From Corynebacterium sp. NML98-0116 (GTDB taxonomy: Bacteria > Actinomycetota > Actinomycetes > Mycobacteriales > Mycobacteriaceae), in the NCBI RefSeq assembly GCF_001767255.1, contig NZ_CP017639.1, forward strand, positions 171,406 through 235,405: DNA of 64,000 bases, in the 5' to 3' direction. A program made the position numbers and the translations under genes. Shown one piece after another: positions 39,834 to 47,260 of the stretch (its first letter is position 1; each line of letters opens with the position of its first letter). The notes under the pieces were generated by a model. The model made no database searches and had not been told where the DNA came from. It worked only from the letters and a program-made list of their open reading frames with translations.

Positions 39834-40600
39834 TGCTTCAGGTTCGAAATCTCAAGGTGAGTTATGGGGCTTCCGTCATCGTTGACGGCATTGATCTCGA
39901 CGTGCCCCAAGGCGGTGTCACCACAATCATCGGCCCCAACGGTTGCGGCAAGTCAACGCTGTTGCGAGCTACAGCAGGGCTTATTGCGCGCGATGGCGGC
40001 ACGGTAATGCTGAACGGCGTAGACACGTCGAAAATGAAGCGCCGAGAGATTGCGCGTCAGCTAGCAGTATTGCCACAGACGCCTGTCGCCCCCGAGGGAC
40101 TGACGGTTCGTGACTTGGTCAGCCGCGGACGCCACCCGCATCAGTCTTGGCTACGACAGGCTTCTGCTGAGGATGCGCGTGCGGTTGATGCGGTGATGGA
40201 ACTGACCAATATTGCAGAGTTTGCAGATCGTCCACTCGAACGGCTTTCTGGCGGACAGCGCCAGCGTGCCTGGATCGCGATGGTCTTGGCGCAGGACACT
40301 CCGCTCGTGTTTTTGGACGAGCCGACGACATACCTCGACCTGTCTCACTCCGTCGAGGTCTTGTCGCTCGTACGTCGACTCGCTGATCAAGAGGGGCGAA
40401 CCGTGCTCATGGTGTTGCATGATTTGAACCTCGCAGCACGCTACTCGGATCAACTTATCGTGATGCAGCGTGGCGAGGTTCGTGCGGTCGGTGCGCCTGC
40501 CGAGGTGGTCACGGAGACTTTGCTGAACAGCGTTTTTGATCTGCCTGCTGTCGTGGCAACCGACCCGGTAAATGGGGGCCCACTGGTTGTCCCCCGGTAA
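39830..40600 (+). CDS. Iron-siderophore ABC transporter ATPase
   Basis: This 256-residue ABC ATPase drives the importer. The Walker A motif is GPNGCGKSTLL, the signature is LSGGQRQRAWIAM, Walker B is LVFLDEPTTYLDL and the H-loop is MVLHDLNLAARYSD. The pattern is that of FepC/FhuC. It overlaps permease 2 by ATGA and converges on the binding-protein gene with nine bases between stops. Confidence 0.95.
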   Translation: MMLQVRNLKVSYGASVIVDGIDLDVPQGGVTTIIGPNGCGKSTLLRATAGLIARDGGTVMLNGVDTSKMKRREIARQLAVLPQTPVAPEGLTVRDLVSRGRHPHQSWLRQASAEDARAVDAVMELTNIAEFADRPLERLSGGQRQRAWIAMVLAQDTPLVFLDEPTTYLDLSHSVEVLSLVRRLADQEGRTVLMVLHDLNLAARYSDQLIVMQRGEVRAVGAPAEVVTETLLNSVFDLPAVVATDPVNGGPLVVPR

Positions 40601-40609
40601 GCACCACTT

Positions 40610-41563
40610 CTAGAGCGACTTTTTGATTTGCTCGATTGCGTACGGGATGGTGAGGGGGTTCGGCATGCTCATTGCATTGGCGGTATCGGTGTCTAGCCAG
40701 TAGACCCCGCCACGCTTGTTGACATCAAGGTCCATGAATTTCTCGTCGTTCTTCAGCGCATCGATTGCGCCGTAGTAGTCCAGCACGAAGAGGTAGTCCA
40801 CGTCGTTGAAGTCGACGTAGTTTTCAGGCGACCAGTCGAGGAAGAAGCTGGAGCCATCGCCGTTGAACTTCTCTGGGATCTTGAAACCAAGCTTTTCAAT
40901 GAAGGAGCCGCGGCCGTCGCCCGAGGTGTATACGCCAAACTTTCCGTCGTAAGGCATGCCGATTACCGCTGTTTTGCCTTGCAACTCAGGGTGAGCTTCG
41001 CGGAAATCTTGGAAAGCCTGCTCGGAATCGGCGATGAGTTTTTCGCCTTCGGCTTCCTTATTCAACGCCTTGGAGATTTCCTTAATCTGCTCATCCCACG
41101 GCACTTGCCAATCTTCGTATGCATCCGAGTGGAAGGTAGTTGGCGCAATTTGCTCGAGCAGCGCCTTCTTGTCAGCTTCGAGACCACTGTTCACCGCAAT
41201 GATCTTTGTCGGGTTGAGCGAGGCAACTCTTTCGGCAGTGTCGGTGCTGAACTCGGTGGTCGTATCCCGGATCGGGTTTGGGTCGACTGTGAGTTTGTCC
41301 TTGGCCCATGGTCCAAGTCCGGAAGGGTCTCCCGAACCTTCCTGTTGCCAGGTGGCGTAACCGACCGGTTGTTCACCGAGCGCAAGGACCGTATCGACGT
41401 CGCCGAGACCCATTGTCACAATGCGCTCCTCTGACCCGTTGGCATTGGAGGTTTCGGGAGCGGTTGTCGAATCGCTTGATCCGGTGGAGCAGCTGGCAAG
41501 CATGAGCGCCGCAGTGAACGTGGCTGCGATCCCCTTCAGGGCGCGAGGGGTAAAGAGTGTCAA
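40610..41563 (-). CDS. Iron-siderophore ABC transporter substrate-binding lipoprotein
   Basis: This 317-residue exported lipoprotein has a signal peptide ending LMLASC (lipobox, Cys25), a Ser/Thr-rich linker, then a FepB/FhuD-type periplasmic-binding fold (GLGDVDTVLALGEQPVGYATW, SLNPTKIIAV, LDYYGAIDALKND). It captures ferric siderophore outside the membrane for the importer encoded convergently next door. The start is TTG 41563 behind GAAAGGTG. Two DtxR-type boxes lie at 41601-41649, so it is iron-repressed in parallel with the operon. Confidence 0.9.
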   Translation of the reverse strand: MTLFTPRALKGIAATFTAALMLASCSTGSSDSTTAPETSNANGSEERIVTMGLGDVDTVLALGEQPVGYATWQQEGSGDPSGLGPWAKDKLTVDPNPIRDTTTEFSTDTAERVASLNPTKIIAVNSGLEADKKALLEQIAPTTFHSDAYEDWQVPWDEQIKEISKALNKEAEGEKLIADSEQAFQDFREAHPELQGKTAVIGMPYDGKFGVYTSGDGRGSFIEKLGFKIPEKFNGDGSSFFLDWSPENYVDFNDVDYLFVLDYYGAIDALKNDEKFMDLDVNKRGGVYWLDTDTANAMSMPNPLTIPYAIEQIKKSL

Positions 41564-41600
41564 GGTTGCACCTTTCGTAGGTGGTTAAAGAATTTCGCGT

Positions 41601-41649
41601 TAGGTCTCCCTGACCCAACGTGACCACTCTAAGGTATGCCTTGCCTAAT
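41601..41649 (-). promoter_or_regulatory. Two DtxR-type boxes upstream of the binding lipoprotein gene
   Basis: TAAGGTATGCCTTGCCTAA (41631-41649) and TTAGGTCTCCCTGACCCAA (41601-41619) each match 14 of 19 DtxR consensus positions. They lie 38-86 bp before the start codon on the minus strand, where a promoter is expected. Confidence 0.65.
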
Positions 41650-41662
41650 GGGCAATCCTTGT

Positions 41663-42217
41663 CTAGGCGCTCGGGACCGGGTCGACGAACGTCGATACGA
41701 GGTAGCGGTTGATGTCGGAGCGGTTGATGATGCCCACGACGGTGCCGTCATCCGCCACAACCAGCGCCTTCTTTAGGTGTTTATCGGCGAGGACGGAGGA
41801 GATGTGCCCGAGGTCGTTGTTGACGTTGACCGTGATGACGGACTTGGTCGCGATGGAGACGATTGGCCGGTCGAGGACTACGGCGACGTCGGTACCGAAC
41901 TCCGTCGAGTCGTTGTGCGCGAGCAGCGCATACGGTGTGGTGAGCGCCTGGACGGAGTCGCCGATGACGTCGAGCACGTCGCCGTCGGAGACGAAACCCG
42001 CGGTGGGCGTCATGACGGCCGCGCCCAGCATGTATGCCGTGGCGAGCCACTGGACAGTCGAGACGCCAATGTTGAAGTCGGCCATGATGTTGGTGAAGCC
42101 GACGTTGAGGAACGTTTCATTAAACGTAGCGATAAACGCAGCAAGCGCCGCCGCAAACATAATGGACAGCGGCCGATTTTCTGCAGCCTGAGCTGCCGAG
42201 GATGGAGACGTAGCCAT
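41663..42217 (-). pseudogene. Internally deleted MFS-CBS drug-efflux-type gene
   Basis: A 184-codon frame joins two pieces. Residues 1-75 are the N-terminus of a DHA2-type MFS exporter (FAAALAAFIATFNETFLNVGFTNI ... ATAYMLGAAVMTPTAGFV). Residues 76-184 are the CBS-type tail (VIGDSVQALTTPYALL ... ADDGTVVGIINRSDINRYL). In intact relatives, hundreds of residues with the remaining membrane helices lie between. The reading frame is intact across the junction, so a short protein could still be made, but it cannot transport. ATG 42217 follows GAGAGAGGC. Confidence 0.7.
41678..41715 (-). repeat. 38-bp direct repeat, right copy
   Basis: This is identical to 36749-36786. It lies inside the 3' end of the deleted MFS-CBS gene, where it encodes the end of the CBS tail. 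With the left copy it brackets the siderophore cluster. Confidence 0.85.
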
Positions 42218-42366
42218 GAAGCCTCTCTCAGTCGAGCGGATAGGAATGGCTTCGGTGGCGTTAGCAGATTTACGCGCGGCTATCCCGGCAGCGGGGCCGC
42301 ACAACGTGTCTCGTATTCCAGGCGGGGGCAAGGCTGTAGCAGATTTTCGGTTTTGGTAGGAGTGGA

Positions 42367-42457
42367 TTTCAAAGTGGCGAGTAAAACCATTCCAAACTGC
42401 CGAGTAAAAGTATTTCAAAATGACGAGTGAAACCATTTCAAAGTGTGGAATAGGCAG
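42367..42457 (+). repeat. 23-bp tandem repeats upstream of the DUF4143 ATPase gene
   Basis: There are three full 23-bp units (42367-42389, 42390-42412, 42413-42435) and a fourth partial one. The shared form is TTTCAAA-x-TG-x-CGAGTRAAACCA. They end about 30 bp before the ATPase start. Position and spacing suggest protein-binding iterons that control the gene. Part of the array recurs at 35346-35375. Confidence 0.8.
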
Positions 42458-42479
42458 TTCATGGCTATGATTTATCCTC

Positions 42480-43700
42480 ATGGTGGATTCGTATATTGCC
42501 CGCATTGCGGACGCTCAATTAGAGGCAGCGCTTCGGCGGCAAGGTGGGGTGCTCATCCAGGGACCAAAAGGCTGCGGGAAAACAGAGACGGCAAGCCGAC
42601 AAGCGGGAAGCATTTTGAATGTTGAAACCGATCCCAGCGTCCCACTGGCGATGGCTACCGATCCGCGATGGCTGCTCGATGGGGAGGCACCTCGCCTTGT
42701 CGACGAGTGGCAACTGCATCCTCGCCTGTGGGATTTTGCACGACACGAAATTGATCGGCGCAAAGCGAAAGGGCAGTTCATTTTCACAGGCTCGACAGCG
42801 CCTGGGGTGAACGCGACTCGCCACTCCGGGGCAGGTAGATTTGCGCGATTGACGATGTCGACCATGACGCTATTTGAATCCGGCGAATCGGATGGCTCGG
42901 TGTCTTTGCGGGATGTCGTTGCTGGTAAGTCTCCTGCTTTTGCAACTCCGCCACTCGCATTTGCGGATTTAGCGAATCGGATGTGTCGTGGTGGCCTGCC
43001 CTACAATATGGATCTTTCTTTGGAAGATGCCATTCAAAACGTCCGCGACTACATGCAAACAGTCGCGGACGTAGACATTCACACGGTTGGGGATGTGACT
43101 CGTGACTCGGAACGGGTTCGTAGAGTTTTGCGCTCTATTGCAAGAGCCGTGGGGACAGAGCTTGGCCTACAGACGATTGCAACCGACGTCGAAGTGAGTC
43201 GCGATACGGCGCGTGACTACCTTGACGCGCTTTCTCGGATTTTCGTCTCCGTGGATCAACCAGCCTGGTCGACTCACCTGAGGACAAAAGCAACGTTGCG
43301 AAAGTCTCCCAAGCGTCACCTCGCTGACCCTTCGTTCGCCATGGCTGTCCTTGAGCGAGGCCCACATCATCTGATGCAGGATGCCCGCTATTTTGGGCAA
43401 CTGTTTGAGTCGCTCGTTGTGCACGAATTACGCGCTTTGACTGGCAAGACGGTGTACCACGCAAGGCTGAATACAAAGCTCGAAGTGGATGCTGTAGTCA
43501 GCTTTGACGATGTTGATTTACTCGTCGAAGTGAAGCTTGGCTATACGCCAGAGATTCTTGACCACGCCGCAGATACGCTTAAACGGTTTGCGGATCAGCT
43601 TGAACAGGAAACAGTTTTGCTCATCGTGACCTCAGGGGGTCCGGTCCACAGGCGTGCGGACGGTGTGATTGTTGCGCCGATTGGGGCGTTGGGTCCGTAG
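42480..43700 (+). CDS. AAA family ATPase with DUF4143 C-terminal domain
   Basis: This 406-residue protein has an N-terminal AAA_14-type ATPase (Walker A GPKGCGKTETA at about residue 28, Walker B-like RLVDEWQLHP, sensor FTGSTAP). A central winged-helix-like region follows (IATDVEVSRDTARDYLDALS), then a C-terminal DUF4143 nuclease-like fold (KLEVDAVVSFDDVDLLVEVKLG, an E-V-K motif). The family is widespread in accessory DNA and its biological function is unknown. Base composition looks less GC-rich than the core genes. Tandem repeats directly precede it. Confidence 0.88.
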   Translation: MVDSYIARIADAQLEAALRRQGGVLIQGPKGCGKTETASRQAGSILNVETDPSVPLAMATDPRWLLDGEAPRLVDEWQLHPRLWDFARHEIDRRKAKGQFIFTGSTAPGVNATRHSGAGRFARLTMSTMTLFESGESDGSVSLRDVVAGKSPAFATPPLAFADLANRMCRGGLPYNMDLSLEDAIQNVRDYMQTVADVDIHTVGDVTRDSERVRRVLRSIARAVGTELGLQTIATDVEVSRDTARDYLDALSRIFVSVDQPAWSTHLRTKATLRKSPKRHLADPSFAMAVLERGPHHLMQDARYFGQLFESLVVHELRALTGKTVYHARLNTKLEVDAVVSFDDVDLLVEVKLGYTPEILDHAADTLKRFADQLEQETVLLIVTSGGPVHRRADGVIVAPIGALGP

Positions 43701-43737
43701 CGGAGGGATTGACGTGCTGTTCGCGTATGGCGGCCAC

Positions 43738-43765
43738 TGAAAAAGTTGGGCGGGGAACTTTTTCA
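43738..43765. repeat. Perfect hairpin between ATPase and membrane-protein genes
   Basis: TGAAAAAGTT (43738-43747) and AACTTTTTCA (43756-43765) form a perfect 10-bp stem with an 8-base G-rich loop. No separate T-run follows, but the 3' arm itself has five T. It may end ATPase transcription weakly or serve as a binding site. Confidence 0.5.
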
Positions 43766-43801
43766 AAAGGGCAGGACGGCAAACCTCTGTACCATGTTCA
43801 C

Positions 43802-44194
43802 ATGGAACCTCGAAGCATTCTCCGGACCTACGCGACGGCGATGGTTGTGTGCCTCGCGCTGGCGATCGGTACGCAGATCCTGCTCGGTAGCTCCGTGGAA
43901 TTCATGACTATGACCTTGGTGTGCGGCATCGTGGAGGCAACGACGGCGCTGCTTGCGCTGGGCGGCGCGGTTTGGTTCACGCAAGCTGCGTGGGGGCGCG
44001 GCTACAGAAGGGCAGTTGTGACGGCGTGGGTAGCCACGGTGTGCCTGGTGGTCGGGTGGGGGTCGATGGCGGTGGCGCGGTGGGAAGAGTATCGGGCGGA
44101 GATGTCCCTGCCGATCATCAACCTCTTTATGTTCCTCATTCCCATCGGCCTGGTGGTGTTGTTGAGCGCGGTCCAGCTGGTGCGGAGGCGCTAG
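43802..44194 (+). CDS. Four-helix membrane protein, unknown family
   Basis: This 130-residue protein has four predicted membrane helices (TYATAMVVCLALAIGTQILL, MTMTLVCGIVEATTALLALGG ..., VVTAWVATVCLVVGW and LFMFLIPIGLVVLLSAV) and short charged ends. I do not recognise a family. ATG 43802 was chosen because it begins just before the first helix. Its stop overlaps the stop of the convergent 46-residue gene. Confidence 0.6.
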   Translation: MEPRSILRTYATAMVVCLALAIGTQILLGSSVEFMTMTLVCGIVEATTALLALGGAVWFTQAAWGRGYRRAVVTAWVATVCLVVGWGSMAVARWEEYRAEMSLPIINLFMFLIPIGLVVLLSAVQLVRRR

Positions 44195-44331
44195 CGCTGC
44201 GCACCTTTAATAAGGAACACCACGCCCACGATCGCGCAGGCGGCCGCGATGATGGCGCCTGTCGAGCCTGAGATGAACATGACAGCAAACGCTGAGAGCA
44301 AAATTCCTGCCCCGCCAATCAAGAAATCCAT
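44191..44331 (-). CDS. Small membrane protein, 46 aa
   Basis: This 46-residue protein, MDFLIGGAGILLSAFAV and onward, is almost entirely two hydrophobic helices with a short basic tail (LIKGAQR). Gly and Ala content is high. It sits downstream of the vanZ-like gene in the same direction, 21 bp after it, and could be in its operon. No family recognised. Confidence 0.55.
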   Translation of the reverse strand: MDFLIGGAGILLSAFAVMFISGSTGAIIAAACAIVGVVFLIKGAQR

Positions 44332-44352
44332 AGGTTGCAAGGCTAGTGCATG

Positions 44353-44868
44353 TCAGTAGACTTCGGTGACCTTGGAGGGGTCGCCGAGTCGCTCGCCGGC
44401 GAGTACGAGGCCGAGGAAGCACAGTGGCACGACGTAGCCGAGCATGATCCAGAAGGTGTGCAGCCGCGGGCCGCATGCGCGGGCGATGCCGACGCCCACC
44501 AGGGTGCCCACGGTGTTCATGAGGAGGTCGTCGATATCTGAGTAGCCGAGCGAGAAGATGTATTGTCCCGTTTCGACGGCCAGGCTCAGCCCGAACCCGA
44601 ATAGGATGGCCCAGCGGGCGTCGCGGAAGGCAACGTATGCGAGCACGCCGATGGGGATGAAGAAGGCGATGTTGCCGCCGTAGCCGAAGATGGGCGCGAA
44701 CCAGGATTGGGCGTCGTGAAGCTCGGCGAGGGGTTGCAGCGAGAGGCCGCGGCGGCGTTGGTTGGCTGGATCCCAGAGGTAGCCGATGCGGAAGAACGCT
44801 TTACACATTGTTAACGCAATGACGACGCAGCAGTAGGCGGCGAGGGCTCCGAGAGCTTTGCGGTTCAT
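44353..44868 (-). CDS. VanZ-like family membrane protein
   Basis: This 171-residue protein has about four membrane helices and the VanZ-like pattern: GGNIAFFIPIGVLAYVAF, then SLAVETGQYIFSLGYSDIDDLLMNTVGTLVG. VanZ gives low-level teicoplanin resistance in enterococci, but most VanZ-like proteins are of unknown role. It lies between the accessory segment and glfT2, and may be a core gene. Confidence 0.85.
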   Translation of the reverse strand: MNRKALGALAAYCCVVIALTMCKAFFRIGYLWDPANQRRRGLSLQPLAELHDAQSWFAPIFGYGGNIAFFIPIGVLAYVAFRDARWAILFGFGLSLAVETGQYIFSLGYSDIDDLLMNTVGTLVGVGIARACGPRLHTFWIMLGYVVPLCFLGLVLAGERLGDPSKVTEVY

Positions 44869-44960
44869 GGTTGCAACCTAGCACAGTTTCACACCAGTCA
44901 CAGGGGTAACAGTGGGGGCGTCGAAAAGTCACCCTGAACTGCCCAAACATAAAAGCGAGA

Positions 44961-45009
44961 TAGTGGGTGGAAATAAATGCTTGACTTTCACCCACTAATT
45001 CTTTAAAGT
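44961..45009 (+). promoter_or_regulatory. Promoter with overlapping inverted repeat for the 24-aa peptide gene
   Basis: A good promoter reads TTGACT (44981-44986), a 17-base spacer, then TAAAGT (45004-45009). The -35 lies in the loop of a 12-bp inverted repeat, TAGTGGGTG(G)AAA at 44961-44973 against TTTCACCCACTA at 44986-44997, with one bulged base. This places a likely repressor or activator site exactly on the promoter. Confidence 0.65.
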
Positions 45010-45071
45010 AAACAGCAAGTTAACAAACGGGCAACAAAGTAAAAGTAAATGAAAACCGAAGGGAGAGTGTC

Positions 45072-45146
45072 ATGAAGTTCCTCAAATACTTGCTCACGTA
45101 CGATACGCGCACGATCCTTGAGGCGATCGACCGCGCATCGAACTAA
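45072..45146 (+). CDS. 24-residue peptide gene
   Basis: A 24-codon ORF starts MKFLKYLLTYDTRTIL and ends in DRASN. GAAGGGAGAG lies 6-15 bases before the ATG. A promoter (44981-45009) precedes it by about 60 bp and a strong terminator follows at 45171. The peptide would be one amphipathic helix with a basic N-terminus. I do not recognise it. A complete transcription unit built around such a short frame suggests the peptide, or the RNA itself, is functional. Confidence 0.6.
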   Translation: MKFLKYLLTYDTRTILEAIDRASN

Positions 45147-45170
45147 CAACTAACACAGAGCGAACGCGAA

Positions 45171-45212
45171 CTGGCGGGCACCGACGAGGGGGTTGGTGCC
45201 CGCCAGATTTTT
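45171..45212 (+). terminator. Strong terminator after the 24-aa peptide gene
   Basis: CTGGCGGGCACC (45171-45182) pairs perfectly with GGTGCCCGCCAG (45195-45206) across a 12-base loop. ATTTTT follows. It separates the peptide gene from glfT2, so glfT2 must have its own promoter in 45213-45301. Confidence 0.9.
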
Positions 45213-45301
45213 CATGTGCACCCACATATGAGAGCGCCGAACATGCACCGGCGCCCGCGAACGCACTACGCTTAGGGCGAAACTCTAACTAGGCACCGAA
45301 A

Positions 45302-47260
45302 GTGAGACCTGTGGAAACCACGACTGCAGTAGAAGTCCTTCAGCGAGTGCTGATGCCGAAGAAGGGCGAACCGCACGACGTCCGCATGCTGTACCTCATC
45401 GAGGCAGAGCAGAACAAGCAGCGCTTGACGTGGGCGGACCGGACGAGCGTATCCATCCCCGCCGGGGAGGAAGTTTCCTTCGAGACGTACTTCAATGCGT
45501 TCCCGGCATCCTATTGGCGGCGCTGGTCGCAGCTGGAAAACGTTGTGCTGGCGATGGAGGTTGAGGGGCAGGCGACTGTCTCCATTTACCGCTCGAAGCA
45601 CGACGGCAAGCGCATCGCTGTGCAAAACGCGGACGCCAGCGACGGCGTGCTGGAGGTAGTGCTGCCGCTGCGTAACTTCGAGGACGGCGGCTGGCTGTGG
45701 TTCGACGTCACGGCGGAAACGGACACGACGATCCGCAACGCGGGTTGGTTCTCCGACAAGGAGCCGGAGGCCCAGACGATGCCGGACGGCACGACCACCG
45801 GCCCGGAGCCGAAGCAGGTCGCGGTGGGCATCCCGACGTTCAATAGGCCTCGCGACGCCGTCAACGCCCTGCACGCGCTGGCAGAGGACCCGTTCGTGCT
45901 CGAATCCATCTCCGATGTGCTGATGCCCGACCAGGGCGACCAGCACCCGTCTGACCTACCGGACTTCAAGGAAGCGGAGAAGAACCTGCAGGGTAAGCTG
46001 CAGATCTTCCGCCAGGGCAACCTGGGCGGCTCGGGCGGCTACGGCCGCATCATGTACGAGGCGCTGCGCACCACGGACGCCCCATACATCCTCTACATGG
46101 ACGACGACATCGCGATCGAGCCGGATTCGATCCTGCGCGCGGTGCAGGCCGCCCGCTACGCGAAGGCCCCGATCCTGGTCGGCGGCCAGATGCTGAACCT
46201 GCAGGACCGGTCGCAGCTGCGGACGACGGGAGAGGCCGTCGATAAGGATGTGTTCATGTTCCGCGCCGCGGAGCACGCGGTGTACGACCACGACTTTGCC
46301 AAGTACCCGCTGGGCTACCTCGGCACTGAGGAAGAAGAGCTGGACCCTCGCAAGACGACGTCGCGTGCCCTGCACCGCCGCGTCGATGTGGACTACAACG
46401 GCTGGTGGATGAACCTCTTCCCACGCGTCGTCGCGGAGAAGCTCGGCCTTCCGATGCCGCTGTTCATCAAGTGGGACGACAACGAATACGCCCTGCGCGC
46501 CAAGCAGGCCGGCTTCCCCACGGTGACGTGGCCGGGCGTGGCAATCTGGCACATGGCCTGGGCAGATAAGGACGATGCCATCGATTGGCAGGCCTACTTC
46601 CACATGCGTAACCGCCTCATCGTCGCCTCCCTGTACGGACCGGAGGCCCCGGACGCGATGCTGAAGAACATGCTGAAGTCCACCTACAAGCACATCATGT
46701 GCATGGAGTACTCCACCATGGCCATCCAGCTGGAGGCCATGAAAGACTTCCTCGCCGGCCCGGACCAGCTGTTCGACATCCTCGAGACCTCGCTGCCGCG
46801 CATCCAGAAGATCCGCGCAAACTACGACGACGCCAAGGTCGTCGCCTCCGCAACGGAGCTGCCCGCGCCGACGGGCGCGCCGGGCGTACCCACCAAGAAC
46901 ATCGGCGGGCGCCTGGCCAAGCTGAAGAAGATCCCGTGGGCGGTCAAGGCGCTGCGCCACCAGTTCACCCAGGAGAACCAGGAGCACTGGCAGGCGCCGC
47001 AGCTGAACCTCACCGCGGAGGAGGCCCGCTGGTTCACGCTGGCCCGCCTCGACTCGGCGACGGTGGCCACGGCAGGTGGCACGGGTGTGGCATTCCGCAA
47101 GCGCAACAAGGCGCTTGCCGACGACCTGCTGCGCGACACCAAGGCGCTACAGGAGGAAATCAAGGAGCGCTGGCAGGAACTGCGCCAGCAGTACGAGGCC
47201 GCGAAGCCGGCGCTGACCAGCGCAGAGAACTGGGGGAAGGTGTTCGATGAGCAAGCGTGA
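45302..47260 (+). CDS. glfT2: Galactofuranosyltransferase GlfT2
   Basis: This 652-residue cytoplasmic/membrane-associated GT2 enzyme polymerises the galactan chain with alternating beta-1,5 and beta-1,6 galactofuranose from UDP-Galf. An N-terminal beta-sandwich precedes the GT-A domain. The metal-binding triad is D267-D268-D269 in MDDDIAIE, and the catalytic region is W391-DDNE (WDDNEYALRAKQAGF) with HMAW following. A helical C-terminal domain completes it. It starts at GTG 45302 (GTG 45311 possible). The 3' end overlaps the phosphatase gene by 14 bp. Confidence 0.95.
   Translation: MRPVETTTAVEVLQRVLMPKKGEPHDVRMLYLIEAEQNKQRLTWADRTSVSIPAGEEVSFETYFNAFPASYWRRWSQLENVVLAMEVEGQATVSIYRSKHDGKRIAVQNADASDGVLEVVLPLRNFEDGGWLWFDVTAETDTTIRNAGWFSDKEPEAQTMPDGTTTGPEPKQVAVGIPTFNRPRDAVNALHALAEDPFVLESISDVLMPDQGDQHPSDLPDFKEAEKNLQGKLQIFRQGNLGGSGGYGRIMYEALRTTDAPYILYMDDDIAIEPDSILRAVQAARYAKAPILVGGQMLNLQDRSQLRTTGEAVDKDVFMFRAAEHAVYDHDFAKYPLGYLGTEEEELDPRKTTSRALHRRVDVDYNGWWMNLFPRVVAEKLGLPMPLFIKWDDNEYALRAKQAGFPTVTWPGVAIWHMAWADKDDAIDWQAYFHMRNRLIVASLYGPEAPDAMLKNMLKSTYKHIMCMEYSTMAIQLEAMKDFLAGPDQLFDILETSLPRIQKIRANYDDAKVVASATELPAPTGAPGVPTKNIGGRLAKLKKIPWAVKALRHQFTQENQEHWQAPQLNLTAEEARWFTLARLDSATVATAGGTGVAFRKRNKALADDLLRDTKALQEEIKERWQELRQQYEAAKPALTSAENWGKVFDEQA

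Noticed and set aside
42216..42359. Plus-strand 47-codon frame divergent from the deleted MFS-CBS gene
   Set aside because: No ribosome site, no motif and no family resemblance. Its start overlaps the MFS-CBS start codon by chance.
42367..42457. CRISPR array
   Set aside because: The 23-bp units abut directly with no spacers, so they are tandem repeats. No cas gene is present.
33499..45301. Insertion sequence or prophage in the accessory segment
   Set aside because: No transposase, integrase, recombinase or phage structural gene is present. The evidence for mobility is limited to repeats and remnants.
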